From contig CAJKZK010000089.1 of NCBI GenBank assembly GCA_905204225.1, positions 1-7,294 of the forward strand: a stretch of DNA of 7,294 nt, written 5' to 3'. The translations under genes were made by a program, and so were the position numbers. The DNA is from an uncultured Bacillota bacterium (lineage in GTDB: Bacteria > Bacillota_I > Bacilli_A > RFN20 > CAG-449). Shown in pieces: positions 5,177 through 7,294 of the stretch. Each line of letters begins with the position of its first letter. The first letter of the stretch is position 1. The notes under the pieces are model-generated. The model was not told the DNA's origin. It saw nothing but the letters and a program-made list of their open reading frames with translations, and made no database searches.

Positions 5177-7225
5177 ATGGATTACGATTTTAAAGATTTT
5201 GGCGAACTGTTATATGACAAAAACAAAATGAAAGCAACTTTGCCTTCACCTATTTATAAAAGATTTATTGATGCAGTTAATCATGAAATGCCTTTAGATT
5301 TAGCAATTGCTGATGTAATTGCACATAATATGAAAATGTGGGCTCTTAGTCATGGGTGTACTCATTATACCCATTGGTTTCATCCATTAAGTGGCACTAC
5401 TGCAGAAAAACATAATTCTTTTATTGAAAATATTGATGGTCAACCTATTGCTAGATTTTCAGGTAAATCATTAATTAAAGATGAACCTGATGCTTCTAGT
5501 TTTCCTAATGGTGGATTAAGAGCAACTTTTGAAGCTAGAGGATATACTTATTGGGATGTTGAATCTCCTGCATTTATTAGAGGACATGTTTTATATATTC
5601 CTACTGTATTTATTTCTTATACTGGTGAAGCTCTTGATACTAAAGGACCATTATTAAAATCAATTGATGCAATAAATAAATCTGCTGTTAAATTGTTAAA
5701 TTTATTAGGTAAAAAAGTAAAAACTGTTAAACCTTATATTGGCTTAGAACAAGAATATTTCTTGGTTGATAAAGATGATTTTCTCAAAAGAAGAGATTTA
5801 TATTTAACTGGTAAAACTTTACTTGGTTTAGTACCACCTAAAGCTCAACAATTAGAAACTCATTATTTTGGCCCAATTCCTCAAAGAGTTAATAAATTTA
5901 TGGAAGAACTTAATAAAGAATTATGGGATTTAGGAATATACGCTAAAGCAGAACATAATGAAGTGGCACCTGGCCAATTTGAATTAGCTCCAATATTTTC
6001 TAATGTTAATATAGCAGTAGATCAAAATATGTTAACTATGGAGATTCTTCAAGATGTTGCTTTGAAAAATAATATGGTTTGTTTATTACATGAAAAACCA
6101 TATCAAGGAGTTAATGGCTCTGGTAAACATAATAATTATTCTTTATTAACAGATACTGGTTTAAATTTATTTGATCCTAAATGTGAAAACGAAACTTTAT
6201 TTTTAATATTCGTTTCTTGTTTAATGAAAGGTGTTGATGAATATAGTGATTTAATTAGATTATCTTCATCTAATCCTGGTAATGATTTCCGTTTAGGTGC
6301 TTCTGAAGCTCCACCAGCAATTATTTCAATGTATATTGCTGAAGAATTTGAAAATAAATTTGAAAAGAAATCTATCTCAAAGAAAAATAAGAAATTTAAA
6401 ATGGATACAATTTCTTCTTTACCTAGTGATGAATCAGATAGAAATAGAACTTCTCCTATAGCATTCACTGGTAATAAATTTGAATTTAGATCTTTAGGTT
6501 CATCTATGAATGCTTCTGAATTAAATATAGTTATTAATTTAGTGATGTCTAAAGCTGTTGATGAATTTTATAATGAATTAAATTTATATAATGGAGATGA
6601 TATAGAATCTAAAGCTAGAGAAATGGCTTTAAAATTATATAATGATCACAAAAGAATTCTATTTTCTGGTAATGGATATTCAGATGAATGGGTAGAAGAA
6701 GCTAAAAATAGAGGATTGCATAATATTCATACTTTTGCTGAAGCAATTAATTCATTAAATGATGAAAAAAATATTAATTTATTTGATTCTTATCAAGTTT
6801 TAAATCCAAAAGAAGTTAATGCAAGAAAAGAAATTAAATATGAAAATTATTATAATATCCGTTTAATCGAAATTAAAACATTAACAGAAATGACATATCA
6901 ACAAGTAATTCCTTCTGCAATTAAAGAACTTAATTTTATATGTGCATGTGGAAAAGAATTTATGTCAAAATCAATGGTTACAAAAGTTGATAAATTACAA
7001 TTATTTATTGATGAATCAAGCTTACTTGCAGGACAAATTGAAGATAAAGTTAAAGAATTATCTTATAAAAATGATTATCAAGAAAAATGCATGTTTATTT
7101 TAAATAATATTCTTCCATTATGTTCTAAATTAAGAACAATTACTGATAATCTAGAAAAATATATTTCTAAAGATAATCAACCATTCCCTCAATATGAACA
7201 ATTGTTCTTTGATATAGATTTCTAA
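5177..7225 (+). CDS. glnN: Type III glutamine synthetase (GlnN)
   Basis: This 682-residue cytoplasmic enzyme makes glutamine from glutamate, ammonia and ATP. Its length and motifs are those of the GSIII family (about 700 residues), not the 440-470 residue GSI. In order: GATHYTHWF-like CTHYTHWF and TAEKH near the N terminus, FEARGYTYWDVESPAF, the metal-binding GLEQEY (Glu191 and Glu193), AEHNEVAPGQFE (258-269), NGSGKHNN (313-320), GNDFRLGASEAPPA (368-381) and DRNRTSPIAFTGNKFEFR (421-438), then an alpha-helical C-terminal region. GSIII enzymes usually show His and Asn/His where this one has Phe371 and Ser376, so the substrate pocket differs slightly. It begins 12 bases after the permease stop with AAGGAGG (5163-5169) 7 bases before the ATG, so it looks co-transcribed with the importer and subject to the same guanine riboswitch at least at the RNA level. 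An out-of-frame ATG at 5170 overlaps the RBS and is ignored. Confidence 0.97.
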   Translation: MDYDFKDFGELLYDKNKMKATLPSPIYKRFIDAVNHEMPLDLAIADVIAHNMKMWALSHGCTHYTHWFHPLSGTTAEKHNSFIENIDGQPIARFSGKSLIKDEPDASSFPNGGLRATFEARGYTYWDVESPAFIRGHVLYIPTVFISYTGEALDTKGPLLKSIDAINKSAVKLLNLLGKKVKTVKPYIGLEQEYFLVDKDDFLKRRDLYLTGKTLLGLVPPKAQQLETHYFGPIPQRVNKFMEELNKELWDLGIYAKAEHNEVAPGQFELAPIFSNVNIAVDQNMLTMEILQDVALKNNMVCLLHEKPYQGVNGSGKHNNYSLLTDTGLNLFDPKCENETLFLIFVSCLMKGVDEYSDLIRLSSSNPGNDFRLGASEAPPAIISMYIAEEFENKFEKKSISKKNKKFKMDTISSLPSDESDRNRTSPIAFTGNKFEFRSLGSSMNASELNIVINLVMSKAVDEFYNELNLYNGDDIESKAREMALKLYNDHKRILFSGNGYSDEWVEEAKNRGLHNIHTFAEAINSLNDEKNINLFDSYQVLNPKEVNARKEIKYENYYNIRLIEIKTLTEMTYQQVIPSAIKELNFICACGKEFMSKSMVTKVDKLQLFIDESSLLAGQIEDKVKELSYKNDYQEKCMFILNNILPLCSKLRTITDNLEKYISKDNQPFPQYEQLFFDIDF

Positions 7226-7249
7226 GAGTTTAAATATTAATTTAATCTA

Positions 7250-7277
7250 TTGATATAAAGATATTATGTGATAAAAT
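7250..7277 (+). promoter_or_regulatory. Possible promoter for a gene beyond the window
   Basis: TTGATA (7250-7255) and TAAAAT (7272-7277) each match the sigma-A hexamers at five of six positions, with a 16-base spacer and an extended -10 TG at 7269-7270. It lies 25 bases after the stop of the glutamine synthetase gene and faces the window edge, so it could start a downstream transcription unit. No convincing terminator is visible in 7226-7294, and no open reading frame begins there. Chance occurrence in A/T-rich DNA is possible. Confidence 0.4.
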
Positions 7278-7294
7278 AGGTTATTGAAAGCTAA

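Noticed and set aside
1..7294. CRISPR array, mobile element, tRNA or rRNA, toxin or defence genes
   Set aside because: No direct-repeat array, transposase or recombinase motif, terminal inverted repeats flanking a gene, or structured RNA gene other than the riboswitch was seen.

Overview
The window is a compact, very A+T-rich stretch whose genes all lie on the + strand. It suggests a low-G+C Gram-positive (Bacillota) or deep-branching relative such as the uncultured gut Bacilli/Mollicutes-like lineages. The grounds are the strong AAGGAGG ribosome binding sites, the lipoprotein-type solute receptor, near-exclusive use of TTA for Leu and AGA for Arg, TAA stops throughout, and the protein families present. 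TGG is the only Trp codon seen and no gene contains an internal TGA, so the Mycoplasma/Spiroplasma code (UGA = Trp) is not in use. The exact taxon cannot be fixed from the sequence.

Layout. Positions 1-280 are a leader region: an A/T inverted repeat (32-75), a plausible sigma-A promoter (about 81-110), a small hairpin at the predicted mRNA 5' end (117-135), a clear purine riboswitch aptamer of the guanine type (138-200), and an expression platform (237-274) that can fold so as to bury the ribosome binding site of the first gene. Next come a BMP/PnrA-family nucleoside-binding lipoprotein (281-1492), a strong intergenic hairpin plus T-rich tract (1512-1552), a double-domain nucleoside ABC transporter ATPase (1565-3109), two permeases (3110-4192 and 4193-5164), and a type III glutamine synthetase (5177-7225). 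The last 69 bases hold no gene but contain a possible promoter for whatever follows.

How they work together. The first four genes form a complete nucleoside ABC importer like Bacillus subtilis NupNOPQ (guanosine) or Lactococcus BmpA-NupABC. Permease starts abut the preceding stop codons and the glutamine synthetase starts 12 bases after the last permease, so this looks like one operon. The riboswitch would shut off purine nucleoside uptake when guanine is plentiful. Long-range pairing I can trace (161-170 with 237-246, against 240-249 with 265-274) supports an OFF switch acting on translation initiation rather than on termination. The less usual feature is the type III glutamine synthetase at the end of a guanine-controlled purine importer operon, which suggests a link between purine salvage and nitrogen/glutamine supply. 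I see no sign of a wholly new system; the interesting points are the regulatory architecture and the gene combination.
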